Assembly (NCBI GenBank): GCA_021817845.1
Contig: JAKAFW010000022.1
Location: forward strand, 1-64,000
DNA length: 64,000 nt
Direction of reading: 5' to 3'
Source: FEN-1297 sp021817845
GTDB lineage: Bacteria > Bacteroidota > Ignavibacteria > Ignavibacteriales > Ignavibacteriaceae
Position 1 is the stretch's first letter. Each line of letters begins with the position of its first letter. Below the pieces are notes generated by a model. The model saw nothing but the letters and a program-made list of their open reading frames with translations. It was not told where the DNA came from and searched no databases. Position numbers and translations under genes: made by a program. This document shows positions 15,763-25,131 of this stretch, piece after piece.

Positions 15763-17868
15763 TTATTTTAGAAGTATTAGTTTTTTAGTCTGAGTAAAAC
15801 TTCCAACTTGCAGACGGTAGTAATATACCCCGCTTGTAAAATTTGCCCCATTAAAACTAACAGAGTAATTCCCGCCCGGTTTTTCTTCATTAACCAAAGT
15901 TGCTACTTCTCTTCCCAGCTCATCATATACTCTTATCGTTACATATCCGGACTTAGGGATTCCATATTTTATTGTTGTTGTCGGATTGAAAGGGTTTGGG
16001 TAGTTTTGGAATAACGAAAAACTTACCGGTAAATTATTCTTTTTATCTTCAATACCAGTTATCATCTCCTCCAAAGGTCGCTTCCAAACTCCGCTACCAA
16101 CTGTACCTGCAAACAGATATGACCCGGATATAGCAAATGATTGTACCGGAGCATTTGTAAATCCTGAATTAACATTAGACCAACTTGTACCATTGTTAGT
16201 AGATAAGAAAATACCGCCGCTGAATGTCCCTGCAAATAGTTCCGTTCCGTTTGCCGCAAAAGAAATTACTACGTTGTTTGTCAAACCGGAATCAACTGCT
16301 GTCCAGCTTGTCCCATTATCGGTAGATCGGAAAATACCGTTCATTGTTCCCGCAAAAAGGTTAGTTCCTGAAACGGCAAGAGTAAAAATACCTGCACTTG
16401 TTAATCCTGTGTTCGCAGCAGTCCAATTTTTTCCGTTATCGGTAGATCGAAAGACGCCTTTACTTGAAGTTCCCGCAAAAATATTTGTATCTACCGCATT
16501 AGGAATTACTGCTAAAGAGCTGACTACAGTATCCGTTAAACCATTATTAACCTGAGTCCAGGTGCTACCATAATCCGTTGATAAAAAAACACCTGCATCA
16601 CACCCGGTGAATATATTCGTCCCCGAAGCATTTGTATGGTTTACTACAATCGCCCACGTAGAAACCAGCTGGTTTGTAAATCTAGAAAACTGCCAGTTTG
16701 CCCCGTCATCACTTGAGATAAAAACTCCTCCGCTAGAACCAGTTCCTGCATAAATATTTGTTCCATCCTCCGCAAGTGCACTTATCCAAAAACTCCATAA
16801 TCCGGCATTTATTTGAGACCACGCGATACCATTATCCGATGTTCTGAACATTCCGCATGCACCTGTCCCGGCAAAAACATTGCTTCCTTTCACACAAAGA
16901 GCCTGGGCAGAAAGATTATACCCAAGTCCGCTGTTAGCTAATATCCAGCTTGATCCGTTATTTGTTGATATGAAAACGCCGCTATTTGTTCCAGCCAAAA
17001 TCTCCGAACTGTCGAATGCAATTGCATACACATAAAGGTTTGTCAATCCGGTGTTCATCGGAGACCAATTCAAGCCGCTATCCGTAGTTACAAAAATCCC
17101 GCCCCCGTTTGTTCCTGCAAAGACACTTGATCCATTCGTTGCAAATAAATTGACGCCGCTCATTAAACCGTTATTCCTGCTATTCCATGTCCCCCCGTTG
17201 TTCGTCGAAACAAAGACACCGCCGGAAGTTCCGGCATAAATATATCCATTAGCGGCACATAACGAAGTAACATTATAACTATTTAATCCTGTATCGACAG
17301 GAACCCAGCTTGGAACGTTAATAGTAGATCGAAAAATCCCGCCGCCCAGTGTCCCGGCAAAAATAGTCGTATCGTTGATAGCAATTGAAAAAACACTTGA
17401 TCCTGACACATTTGTTCCTACCTGAGTCCATGTTGATCCATTGTTTGTTGAAGTAAATATTTTACCGTAGTTACATCCTGCATATATATGCGTGCCGGTT
17501 ACAGCTAAAGCGCGAACAGTGTAATCAGTTAAACCGGTATTTACCGAAACCCAGCTTGAACCGTTATCAGTTGATTTTAAAATCCCGCCATTCCCACCTG
17601 CATAAATATCATTTCCGTTAACAAGAAGACAGAGGACTTCATAATTAGATAAACCATTGTTTGATTGTGCCCAGCTTGCGCTGTTGTCGGCGGATGAGTA
17701 AATGCCACCGCCAAAGGTTCCCGCAAAAATATTTGTTCCGCTAAAGGCAATACTGGAAACATAGGCGCCTTTAGGTCCGCTTGTCTGAATCCATTGAGCA
17801 TAGAGATTGGGAAATGATAAGGAAAAGATAGTGAACAACACAGGTAGAATCCTGGATGTATTTTTCAT
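15763..17868 (-). CDS. Secreted BNR/YCF48-type propeller protein with T9SS sorting domain
   Basis: The 701 residues start with a signal peptide ending near FPNLYAQ. A long beta-propeller of about twelve repeats follows, each of the form GTNIFAGTxGGGIFxSTDNGxSWxxxNxGL, like the BNR/photosystem-assembly-type propellers. The last 80 residues form a type IX secretion sorting domain: SLFQNYPNPFNPTTTIKYGI, VYDELGREVATLV, GVYYYRLQ and the basic end TKKLILLK. The protein is therefore exported through Sec and the type IX system and is probably anchored or released at the surface. The ligand is unknown. Repeats of this kind recombine easily, so copy number may vary between strains. Confidence 0.92.
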   Translation of the reverse strand: MKNTSRILPVLFTIFSLSFPNLYAQWIQTSGPKGAYVSSIAFSGTNIFAGTFGGGIYSSADNSASWAQSNNGLSNYEVLCLLVNGNDIYAGGNGGILKSTDNGSSWVSVNTGLTDYTVRALAVTGTHIYAGCNYGKIFTSTNNGSTWTQVGTNVSGSSVFSIAINDTTIFAGTLGGGIFRSTINVPSWVPVDTGLNSYNVTSLCAANGYIYAGTSGGVFVSTNNGGTWNSRNNGLMSGVNLFATNGSSVFAGTNGGGIFVTTDSGLNWSPMNTGLTNLYVYAIAFDSSEILAGTNSGVFISTNNGSSWILANSGLGYNLSAQALCVKGSNVFAGTGACGMFRTSDNGIAWSQINAGLWSFWISALAEDGTNIYAGTGSSGGVFISSDDGANWQFSRFTNQLVSTWAIVVNHTNASGTNIFTGCDAGVFLSTDYGSTWTQVNNGLTDTVVSSLAVIPNAVDTNIFAGTSSKGVFRSTDNGKNWTAANTGLTSAGIFTLAVSGTNLFAGTMNGIFRSTDNGTSWTAVDSGLTNNVVISFAANGTELFAGTFSGGIFLSTNNGTSWSNVNSGFTNAPVQSFAISGSYLFAGTVGSGVWKRPLEEMITGIEDKKNNLPVSFSLFQNYPNPFNPTTTIKYGIPKSGYVTIRVYDELGREVATLVNEEKPGGNYSVSFNGANFTSGVYYYRLQVGSFTQTKKLILLK

Positions 17869-17918
17869 AATGGCTCTCCTTAAATAAAAGAAAATGTAGC
17901 ACCTAATTTCTTCTTATA

Positions 17919-17947
17919 TAAATATAGTACATTTCTGAAAAGTTCAA
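17919..17947 (-). promoter_or_regulatory. Putative Bacteroidota-type promoter of the propeller gene
   Basis: On the minus strand, TTG (17947-17945) is followed after 18 nt by TATATTTA (17926-17919), one mismatch from the TAnnTTTG consensus. It lies about 50 bp upstream of the ATG at 17868, with AAGGAGAG as the ribosome-binding site in between. Confidence 0.45.
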
Positions 17948-17972
17948 TAATCTCCAGGACGTTGCATATTCT

Positions 17973-18007
17973 TTGCGCTCCTTGTGTTTTTTGCGTCTTT
18001 GCGTTAA
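17973..18007 (+). repeat. Dispersed GCG-rich repeat (TTTGCGTCTTTGCG type)
   Basis: TTTGCGCTCCTTGTG and TTTGCGTCTTTGCG match half of the repeat embedded in the mod gene at 19643-19701, in the opposite sense. Such sequences are scattered in many Bacteroidota-related genomes. Confidence 0.5.
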
Positions 18008-18238
18008 ATGTTTTTAGAAATGCACTTTATATTTTATCCTTTACACGTGCCTATATAATTTTTCCATTTTCAGAACTGTCGGTGAATATTCAGCTAAACC
18101 GGGCTATATTGATTATAAACTTTCCAAGAATTTTATTCCGCTTAAAACTTTCTTAAATAATATTATATTCTTATTTTCTATAGTGTTTTTAGTTTCTTTT
18201 AATAAATATAGTCTTTCATGAAAGAATTAAGAGATTAA

Positions 18239-20101
18239 ATGGACGGCAAATCATTAGAAATCCTTTCCGATAAAATTACTAAGCTTAAAGAAATAATACC
18301 CGAGGCTTTTACCGAAGAAAAAATAGACTGGGAAAAGTTAAAGGCTGCGCTTGGTGAAGATATTAATTTTGAGAATGAAAGATACAATCTTAACTGGGCG
18401 GGTAAGTCGGATGCATTTAGAGTTTTGCAGCAGAGAACTTCGGGTACGTTAAGACCTGTAAAAGATGAGTCAGTTAATTTTGATAAGACTGAAAATGTTT
18501 TTATTGAAGGGGAAAATCTTGAGGTGCTGAAGATTTTGCAGAAGTCTTACTTCGGCAAGATAAAGATGATTTATATCGACCCGCCTTATAATACCGGCAG
18601 CGACAGTTTTATTTATCCGGATAAATTTTCCGAGACTAAAGATGAATATCTAAAACGCATCGGCGATAAGGATGAAGAAGGCTTTTTGTTAAAGGAAGGA
18701 TTCTTTAGGAAGAACAGCAAGGAAAGCGGGCATTACCATAGTAACTGGCTTTCGATGATGTATCCAAGGCTTTATACCGCGCGTAATTTATTGCGTGAGG
18801 ACGGAGTAATATTTGTTTCAATTGATGATAACGAAGTGCATAATCTTAGAATGATTATGAATGAAATATTTGGGGAGGAAAATTTTGTCGGAACTTTTAT
18901 TTGGAAAAGAAGATCTTCGTCTGCACTTGCAGAAAAGAATGTGTCAACAGATCATGAGTATATAGTATGTTTTCAAAAAATGAATTTAAATTCTTTCTTA
19001 GGAAATAAAAAAGATTATTCTGGCTATAGTAATCCTGATGATGATCCAAGAGGCGAATGGGTAACTGGAGATTTAACCGTTGGTATGACTAAGGATCAAA
19101 GGCCAAATCAATTTTATGTTTTGGTAAACCCTAAAACTGGGAAAGCATATAATCCGAATCCGAATCGTGTTTGGGCATTTATTCCAGAGTCTATGAATAA
19201 ATTGTTAGAGGAAAACCGAGTTATTTTTCCTGATGATAAAAATAAGAGACCTATGGTAAAGAGATTTAAAGACGAGTTAAAATCTACTACTAATCCTTTT
19301 TCTACCTGGCTTGCTGAAGTTGGAATGAACTCGGAAGCAACAAGGGAAATAAGAGAAATTCTTGAAGCAAATATTTTTAGCTATTCAAAACCTTTAAGTC
19401 TGGTGAAAGAGATAATTAAACAAACTCTTAGGACAAATGAAATTGTTTTAGATTTCTTTGCGGGTTCGGGAACGACAGCACAGGCGGTAATGGAATTAAA
19501 TAAGGAAGACGGCGGGAACAGGAAATTTATTCTTGTGCAGTTGCCGGAAAAGACGGACGAAAGCAGTGAAGCGTACAAAGCAAAATATTTTACAATTGCG
19601 GATATTTGTAAAGAGAGAATCCGTCGTGTGATAGAAAAAATTAACCGCAAAGGCGCAGAGACGCAAGGGGAAATCTTTGCGCCTTCGCGTCTTAGCGGTG
19701 AAGTTCCTGGTTTCAAAGTATTCAAATTAGTTCCAAGCAATTTTAAGATGTGGCGAAGTGATGTAATTGAAACGGAAGAAGATTTAAATAAAATGATTGA
19801 TCTTTTTGATACGCAAATTAAGCCGGATGCAAAAATAGGAAATATGCTTTATGAGTTGATGCTTAAATCGGGCTTTACATTAACTGATAAGGTTGAAAAG
19901 GTAAACGGGTATTATTCTGTAAATGAAGGTCAAGCTGTTTTTGTATTGGATAAGATTGACCAGAATACTATTAACGAAGTTATAAAATTAAAGCCGCAAA
20001 GCTGCATTATTCTTGATGATCTTTTTGCGGGCAATGACCAGTTAAAAACAAACACCGCATTGCAGATGAAGGACGCAGGGGTGGAGTTGGTGACGGTGTG
20101 A
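18239..20101 (+). CDS. mod: Type III restriction-modification methyltransferase (Mod)
   Basis: This 620-residue protein is a beta-class adenine N6-methyltransferase. The catalytic motif DPPY is at 114-117 (YIDPPYNTGSDSF), the target-recognition region is roughly residues 195-380, and the SAM-binding motif FAGSGTTAQAV lies near 406. WLSMMYPRLYTARNLL and EDGVIFVSIDDNE are further family signatures. It modifies and recognises the target for the Res subunit encoded at 22382. Three genes sit between the two subunits, which is unusual. Residues near 470-488 (RKGAETQGEIFAPSRLSGE) are encoded by an inserted palindromic repeat (19643-19701). It starts the defence operon. Confidence 0.92.
   Translation: MDGKSLEILSDKITKLKEIIPEAFTEEKIDWEKLKAALGEDINFENERYNLNWAGKSDAFRVLQQRTSGTLRPVKDESVNFDKTENVFIEGENLEVLKILQKSYFGKIKMIYIDPPYNTGSDSFIYPDKFSETKDEYLKRIGDKDEEGFLLKEGFFRKNSKESGHYHSNWLSMMYPRLYTARNLLREDGVIFVSIDDNEVHNLRMIMNEIFGEENFVGTFIWKRRSSSALAEKNVSTDHEYIVCFQKMNLNSFLGNKKDYSGYSNPDDDPRGEWVTGDLTVGMTKDQRPNQFYVLVNPKTGKAYNPNPNRVWAFIPESMNKLLEENRVIFPDDKNKRPMVKRFKDELKSTTNPFSTWLAEVGMNSEATREIREILEANIFSYSKPLSLVKEIIKQTLRTNEIVLDFFAGSGTTAQAVMELNKEDGGNRKFILVQLPEKTDESSEAYKAKYFTIADICKERIRRVIEKINRKGAETQGEIFAPSRLSGEVPGFKVFKLVPSNFKMWRSDVIETEEDLNKMIDLFDTQIKPDAKIGNMLYELMLKSGFTLTDKVEKVNGYYSVNEGQAVFVLDKIDQNTINEVIKLKPQSCIILDDLFAGNDQLKTNTALQMKDAGVELVTV
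19643..19701. repeat. Palindromic dispersed repeat inserted in frame in mod
   Basis: ACCGCAAAGGCGCAGAGACG and a second arm CTTTGCGCCTTCGCGTCTTA are approximately inverted copies flanking GGGGAAAT. The segment is far richer in GC than its surroundings and matches the intergenic repeat type at 17973. Its length keeps the reading frame, so it became about 20 extra residues between the catalytic core and the C-terminal region. Confidence 0.7.
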
Positions 20102-20128
20102 GAAATAATATTAAAATTTAATAAACCA

Positions 20129-21259
20129 ATGCAAGCACAAATCCTCAATATAGCCTTTCTATTTGGTGCAGGAATTTCACAGCCAGCTGGAATTGAAAAA
20201 ACAAATGAAATTACTGATAATATTATTGAAAGAAGAAATGAGGTTGTATCAGGTAATGACAAACCTTTTTTAATAATAGAAAGAGAAAAATTAAAACAAA
20301 TATTTAGAATATTTGATACAATTAAAACTGATTTTAATGAATTTTATACTGAGCTTAAAAGAGAAATGAACTATGAAGATTATTATTATATTGTTGACTC
20401 ATTGGATGAAGATCAAAGTTTAAATTTTGAGAATCCAATTGTAACATATTATTCAAGGATATTATATCAAAAATTACCAGATATTTTTTGCGGAAAAAAT
20501 GTGGGAGAAAACAATCAAAGATTATTCAATCTAACGACGATGGCAAAACAATATATTCAAGACCATGTTGTTGAAAGCTTATGTAAAGAACCTACCACTT
20601 TAGATCATTTAGAATTTTTATCAGAAGCACATAAAGACAATGGTATTTCCGAGATTAATATATTTACTCTCAACCATGATATTTTCCTTGAAAGATTTTG
20701 GAAAAAGAAAGGCATAGATTACTCAGATGGTTTTGTCAGAGCAGACAATAAACATAAAGTCTGGAACTCTGCTTCTTTCAATTCGCGAATAAACTTTTTT
20801 AAGATGCATGGTTCAATAGATTGGTATTATAATCCCAGTTCAGATTTGTATAATGCATATTATTATAAGAATATTGGTTCATCAAGAGAAGATGGTAGGC
20901 CTATAATATTGATAGGTAGTTTGAATAAGTTGCATCAATATAATAGAAGTATAAACTTTGAACTTCAATGTTTATTTGCGAATAAATTAGAAAGTTGTAA
21001 TTATATAGTTATTAGCGGATATAGCTTTGGTGATCAAGGCATAAATACGCGAATAATTGAATGGCTTGCGAGATCAAATAAAAGAAAATTGATAATTGTT
21101 CATAAAAAGGAATGTATGGTTGACTTAACTGAAAAAGCTAGACCAGCAATTCAAAGATTATTGGAATCTCAAAATAACAATAATACTATTTTAACTATTC
21201 CTAAATTTATTGAAATTGGAAATAGACTGGAATGGAAGGAGATAAAAGATTTAATATAA
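20129..21259 (+). CDS. SIR2-like domain protein in a defence locus
   Basis: The 376-residue protein has a SIR2-like NAD-binding fold: GAGIS at residues 13-17, a TLNHD stretch near 183 with the catalytic-type Asn, KMHGSIDW near 229 with the catalytic-type His, and SGYSFGD near 295. Proteins of this group in bacterial immunity degrade NAD+ when triggered. No extra sensor domain is visible. It begins 28 bp after mod and ends overlapping the ATG of a Fic remnant (taATG), so it belongs to the same operon as mod, Abi and res. An abortive-infection role linked to the restriction system is an inference. Confidence 0.85.
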   Translation: MQAQILNIAFLFGAGISQPAGIEKTNEITDNIIERRNEVVSGNDKPFLIIEREKLKQIFRIFDTIKTDFNEFYTELKREMNYEDYYYIVDSLDEDQSLNFENPIVTYYSRILYQKLPDIFCGKNVGENNQRLFNLTTMAKQYIQDHVVESLCKEPTTLDHLEFLSEAHKDNGISEINIFTLNHDIFLERFWKKKGIDYSDGFVRADNKHKVWNSASFNSRINFFKMHGSIDWYYNPSSDLYNAYYYKNIGSSREDGRPIILIGSLNKLHQYNRSINFELQCLFANKLESCNYIVISGYSFGDQGINTRIIEWLARSNKRKLIIVHKKECMVDLTEKARPAIQRLLESQNNNNTILTIPKFIEIGNRLEWKEIKDLI

Positions 21260-21462
21260 TGAAACTTATTACTTCGAAGACTCTCCCATTAAAAAATATC
21301 AAATGGGAGAATTATATTACTTTAATTGCGCAGGTAAATGCAGAGCTTGCGCGGTACGAAGGGTTAGTCGTAATATTTTTGAAATTAGTTAATACTTTTA
21401 TATATTTGTACCAACAAGCCTGCCAGGCCTCTCGAAGAAGCCCAAATCGGTGGGCTTTATAG
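21259..21462 (+). pseudogene. Remnant of a Fic-family gene (N-terminus only)
   Basis: The first 37 codons read LPLKNIKWENYITLIAQVNA followed by ELARYEGL, which is the standard N-terminal helix of Fic/DOC AMP-transferase-like proteins (usual form: LPxxxIDW..LIPLIGKANxALARxDGL). After Gly/Leu the similarity stops and a run of unrelated residues leads to a stop. The HPFxxGNG catalytic core is missing. The ATG overlaps the SIR2 stop, so the whole gene was once part of the operon and later was deleted and replaced. Confidence 0.65.
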
Positions 21463-21468
21463 TTTTAA
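21438..21468 (+). terminator. Short hairpin before the Abi gene
   Basis: AAGCCCA pairs with TGGGCTT around a 6-nt loop and is followed by TATAGTTTT. It is a weak intrinsic terminator in the middle of the operon, possibly left over from the deleted Fic gene's downstream region, and it may lower expression of Abi and res. Confidence 0.4.
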
Positions 21469-21472
21469 AAAG

Positions 21473-22372
21473 ATGAAAATTCCATATACTAAAACTGCCC
21501 TTACATTTAAAGATCAAATAAGCCGGCTTAAATCTAGGGGACTCACAATTGAAGATGAACCTAATGCTCTTCATTACTTAACTCATATTAACTATTACCG
21601 ACTTAGCGCATATATGTATCCTTTTCTTGAAGACAAGGAACATCATATTTTCAAAAAGGGTGTAACATTTCAAAATATACTTAATGTATATAATTTTGAT
21701 CGTGAATTACGTTTATTGATTTTAGATGCAATTGAGAGAATAGAAATATCTCTTAGGACTAACATTATTTATGTTCTTTCACATAAACATGGTCCTTTTT
21801 GGGTTAGCAACAATGGACTTTATTTCAATCAAAATTATTTTCAAGAACATATTAAAAGACTAAAAGAAGAAATTGGTCGCTCAGATGAGAAATTCATAGA
21901 ACATTATTTTTCAAAGTATTCAGAAGAAATTCCACCTGCATGGATATCTATGGAAATAGCTTCTTTTGGATTGCTGTCTCTTTTATTCAAAAACTTAAAG
22001 TCATTTAAGGACATGAAAGAAATTGCTCAAAGGTATGGATTGAACCGTATTGTATTTGAGTCATGGTTTCATTCACTTGTTTATATTAGAAATGTATGTG
22101 CTCATCATTCAAGGCTGTGGAACCGCGAACTTGGGATACGACCTAATATCCCAAAATCCATTGGCGGTATATGGCTAAACAAATCGGATGAATTAAGAAA
22201 CGATCGTGTATTTATAATTATAGCTATTATAATTTATTTTTTAGAAATAATTAATACATCAAGTAGTTTTAAACTTGGACTACATAAGCTTTTTGAAAAA
22301 TATTCTATGATAGATTTAGCACCTATGGGTTTCCCTAAAGATTGGAAAGATGAAGAATTATTTAAAATATAA
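21473..22372 (+). CDS. Abi_2 (AbiD/AbiF-type) HEPN protein
   Basis: The 299-residue protein follows the Abi_2 family throughout: TALTFKDQISRLKSRGL at the start, HYLTHINYYRLSAYMYPF (about residues 36-53), NFDRELRLLILDAIERIEIS (about 77-96), and RNVCAHH at 206-212. The last is the R-x4-6-H motif of HEPN RNases. Family members cause abortive infection and several act as RNases. The gene lies between the Fic remnant and res, 10 bp before the latter, inside the type III restriction-modification operon. Whether it works on its own or together with SIR2 or the restriction complex cannot be read from sequence. Confidence 0.88.
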   Translation: MKIPYTKTALTFKDQISRLKSRGLTIEDEPNALHYLTHINYYRLSAYMYPFLEDKEHHIFKKGVTFQNILNVYNFDRELRLLILDAIERIEISLRTNIIYVLSHKHGPFWVSNNGLYFNQNYFQEHIKRLKEEIGRSDEKFIEHYFSKYSEEIPPAWISMEIASFGLLSLLFKNLKSFKDMKEIAQRYGLNRIVFESWFHSLVYIRNVCAHHSRLWNRELGIRPNIPKSIGGIWLNKSDELRNDRVFIIIAIIIYFLEIINTSSSFKLGLHKLFEKYSMIDLAPMGFPKDWKDEELFKI

Positions 22373-22381
22373 AACAATATT

Positions 22382-25093
22382 ATGAAGCTTCACTTTGATC
22401 CAAACCAGATATACCAGAAAGACGCGATAAACTCAGTAGTTAAATTATTTGAAGGACAGCCGTTAAATAAAGGAGACTTTGAAATTTCCGGTAATGGCGG
22501 CGCTTTAACTTTTTCTGAGTTGGGGTTTGGGAATAATGTTTCATTGACAGAATCAGAGATTCTTAATAACCTTCAGCAGGTGCAAAGTGAAAATGAAATA
22601 AATCCTTCCGAAAAGCTTGAAAGATTTTCTTATCACACAAATGGGACAGGCAGAGAAGATAATGCAAATGAAAAAGAGAAAACATTTGAAACAGCATTCC
22701 CGAACTTTACAATTGAAATGGAAACAGGAACCGGCAAGACTTATGTTTATTTAAGAACGATTTACGAGCTGAATAAGGTTTACGGGTTTTCTAAATTTGT
22801 TATAGTTGTACCGAGCATTGCAATAAGGGAAGGTGTGTTGAAGAGTCTACAGATAACTGAAGATCATTTGCAAAATCTATATAACCGCGTACCTATTAAT
22901 TATTATGTCTACGACAGCAGACGTTTACCTCAATTAAAGAACTTTGCCACGAGCAATGCGATACAAATCTTGATTATCAATATAGATTCCTTTACAAAGG
23001 ATACGAACATAATAAATCAATACCGGGATTCGACAAACGGTAAGAAGCCTATTGAATATGTGCAGGCGACAAATCCGATTGTTATACTTGACGAACCGCA
23101 GAATATGGAAACAGATGCGAGAAAGAAAGGAATTGCAAACCTTAATCCCCTCTTTGTATTAAGGTATTCCGCTACTCATAAGTACATTTATAATCTTATT
23201 TATAAGCTTGACCCGGTTAAGGCATACGACCTTGGCTTAGTAAAACAGATTGAAGTTGATTCTGTTTATTCCGAAAATGATTTTAACGATGCATTCATTC
23301 AGCTTGAAAATATATCATCCGCAAAAACAAAGATAACTGCAAAGATTAAAATTGATGTTAATACCGATGGTGGGGTTAAAAGAAAATCAATTAAAATAGA
23401 TTCAAAGAATCATGACTTATATAAGCTGTCCGGTAATAGAGATCAATACAAAGACCTTCTCGTAAACGGAATAAATTACGAAGAACAGTTTATAGAACTT
23501 TCAAACGGGAAAATATTACGTGCCGGTGAGACAACCGGTGACTTTAGAGACGAGATAATGAAGATCCAAATTCAAAAAGCTGTTGAAGAGCATTTTATAA
23601 AAGATAAGCAGTTTGGCGTAAAAGGGATAAAAGTTTTATCTCTGTTCTTTATAGACAGAGTAGCCAATTACCGAAGCTACGATGAGTCCGGGAATATAAT
23701 GCAAGGAAAATTCGCAGTATGGTTTGAAGAATCCTTTGAACGCTTTCAAAAGAAATATCCAGGCGTTATTAAGTACGACAAAGAGAAAGTTCATAACGGT
23801 TATTTTGCGCAGGACAGAAGCGGGCATTACAAAGATTCTTTATCCGGAGAATCAAAAGATGACGACGACGCATATCATTTAATTATGAAAGATAAAGAAA
23901 GGCTGTTAGATGCAAATGAACCGCTTAGATTTATATTCAGTCACTCTGCTTTAAGAGAAGGCTGGGATAATACAAACGTATTCCAAATATGTACGTTAAA
24001 TGAAACCGGTTCGGTAATGAAGAAGCGGCAGGAAATCGGAAGGGGTTTAAGACTGTGCGTTAATAGCGAAGGATACAGAGTATTCGATAAAAACATAAAC
24101 CGGCTTACTGTGATAGCAAATGAAAGCTATGAAACATTCGCAAAGACACTACAAAAAGAAATTGAGGATGACTGCGGAGTTCAATTTACGGGTAGAGTTA
24201 AAGATAAAAGAGACCGTGTGTCGATCAAATTAAGAAAAGGATTTGAAGTTGATCCAAGATTTTTAGAACTATGGGATAAAATAAAATATAATACCAAGTA
24301 CAGGGTAGATTATAAGACTGAAGAATTAATTAGAACTGCTGCTAAAGCAATCAGTAAAATGCCTGAAGTATTAGCGCCCTTAATTCGTTCTATAAAGACG
24401 GGAATAGACATTGTTAAAGAAGGAGTGGGCGGACATCAAATAAATTTCAATTCATATAAAATTAATGATTATAATACTATTGTCCCTGATGTAGCAGGCT
24501 TTATTCAAAGCAGGACAGAGCTTACGAGGTCGACAATAATAAAAATTTTAAGAGAGTCAGGAAGATTAAATGATGTATTAAAAAATCCTCAATTGTTTTT
24601 AGATATGGCTGTGAAAGAAATAAAAGATGTATTAACAGATTTGATGATTGAAGGAATTAAATATGAAAAGATGGGAGAAGCGGAATATTACAAGATGGAA
24701 TTATTTGCCGAGAAAGAGCTGGAAGGATATAAAGAATATCTTTACAAGGTAAAGAAAGACGAAAAGACATTATACAATTATATCCCTTTTGAATCCGAAG
24801 TAGAAAGAAAATTTGCAGAAGATTGCGAAACGGACGAGAACATTGAATTTTATATTAAGCTGCCGAACTGGTTTGTTATAAATACACCGATAGGGACATA
24901 CAATCCCGATTGGGCATTGATATATAAGAACGATGAGAAAATTTATTTTGTAGCAGAGACAAAATATTCGTTAGATCCGATGAAAAGGTACTCATACGAA
25001 AATTATAAAATTAAATGCGGAAAAAGACATTTTGAGGAATTTGAGGATGTTTCTTATCAGACGATTAGGGAGTTAAAAGAATTGAAGATTTAA
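22382..25093 (+). CDS. res: Type III restriction endonuclease subunit (Res)
   Basis: The 903-residue protein has an SF2 helicase with Walker A METGTGKT at 113-120 and the type III-specific motif DEPQ near 235. LREGWDNTN and RRQEIGRGLRL-like text (KKRQEIGRGLRLCV) form motifs V and VI. A C-terminal PD-(D/E)xK nuclease follows, with NPDWAL near 841 and AETK near 858. With Mod it forms the complex that translocates along or diffuses on DNA and cuts between head-to-head unmodified sites. It appears full length and intact. It is separated from mod by SIR2, fic remnant and Abi genes. Confidence 0.93.
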   Translation: MKLHFDPNQIYQKDAINSVVKLFEGQPLNKGDFEISGNGGALTFSELGFGNNVSLTESEILNNLQQVQSENEINPSEKLERFSYHTNGTGREDNANEKEKTFETAFPNFTIEMETGTGKTYVYLRTIYELNKVYGFSKFVIVVPSIAIREGVLKSLQITEDHLQNLYNRVPINYYVYDSRRLPQLKNFATSNAIQILIINIDSFTKDTNIINQYRDSTNGKKPIEYVQATNPIVILDEPQNMETDARKKGIANLNPLFVLRYSATHKYIYNLIYKLDPVKAYDLGLVKQIEVDSVYSENDFNDAFIQLENISSAKTKITAKIKIDVNTDGGVKRKSIKIDSKNHDLYKLSGNRDQYKDLLVNGINYEEQFIELSNGKILRAGETTGDFRDEIMKIQIQKAVEEHFIKDKQFGVKGIKVLSLFFIDRVANYRSYDESGNIMQGKFAVWFEESFERFQKKYPGVIKYDKEKVHNGYFAQDRSGHYKDSLSGESKDDDDAYHLIMKDKERLLDANEPLRFIFSHSALREGWDNTNVFQICTLNETGSVMKKRQEIGRGLRLCVNSEGYRVFDKNINRLTVIANESYETFAKTLQKEIEDDCGVQFTGRVKDKRDRVSIKLRKGFEVDPRFLELWDKIKYNTKYRVDYKTEELIRTAAKAISKMPEVLAPLIRSIKTGIDIVKEGVGGHQINFNSYKINDYNTIVPDVAGFIQSRTELTRSTIIKILRESGRLNDVLKNPQLFLDMAVKEIKDVLTDLMIEGIKYEKMGEAEYYKMELFAEKELEGYKEYLYKVKKDEKTLYNYIPFESEVERKFAEDCETDENIEFYIKLPNWFVINTPIGTYNPDWALIYKNDEKIYFVAETKYSLDPMKRYSYENYKIKCGKRHFEEFEDVSYQTIRELKELKI

Positions 25094-25131
25094 GATTCAG
25101 GTATAACAATAGAGTTTTTCATAGGTGAAAT

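Larger units (their letters stand above)
17869..18238. other. 370-bp divergent promoter spacer
   Basis: The spacer lies between two divergent genes. It contains a promoter-like site on the minus strand (17919-17947) and a copy of the GCG-rich dispersed repeat (17973-18007). The remainder is AT-rich with no frame. Confidence 0.55.

Noticed and set aside
21232..21462. A 76-residue protein starting inside the SIR2 gene
   Set aside because: The first eight codons overlap SIR2; the informative part begins at 21259 and is the N-terminus of a Fic protein, so it is listed as a pseudogene.
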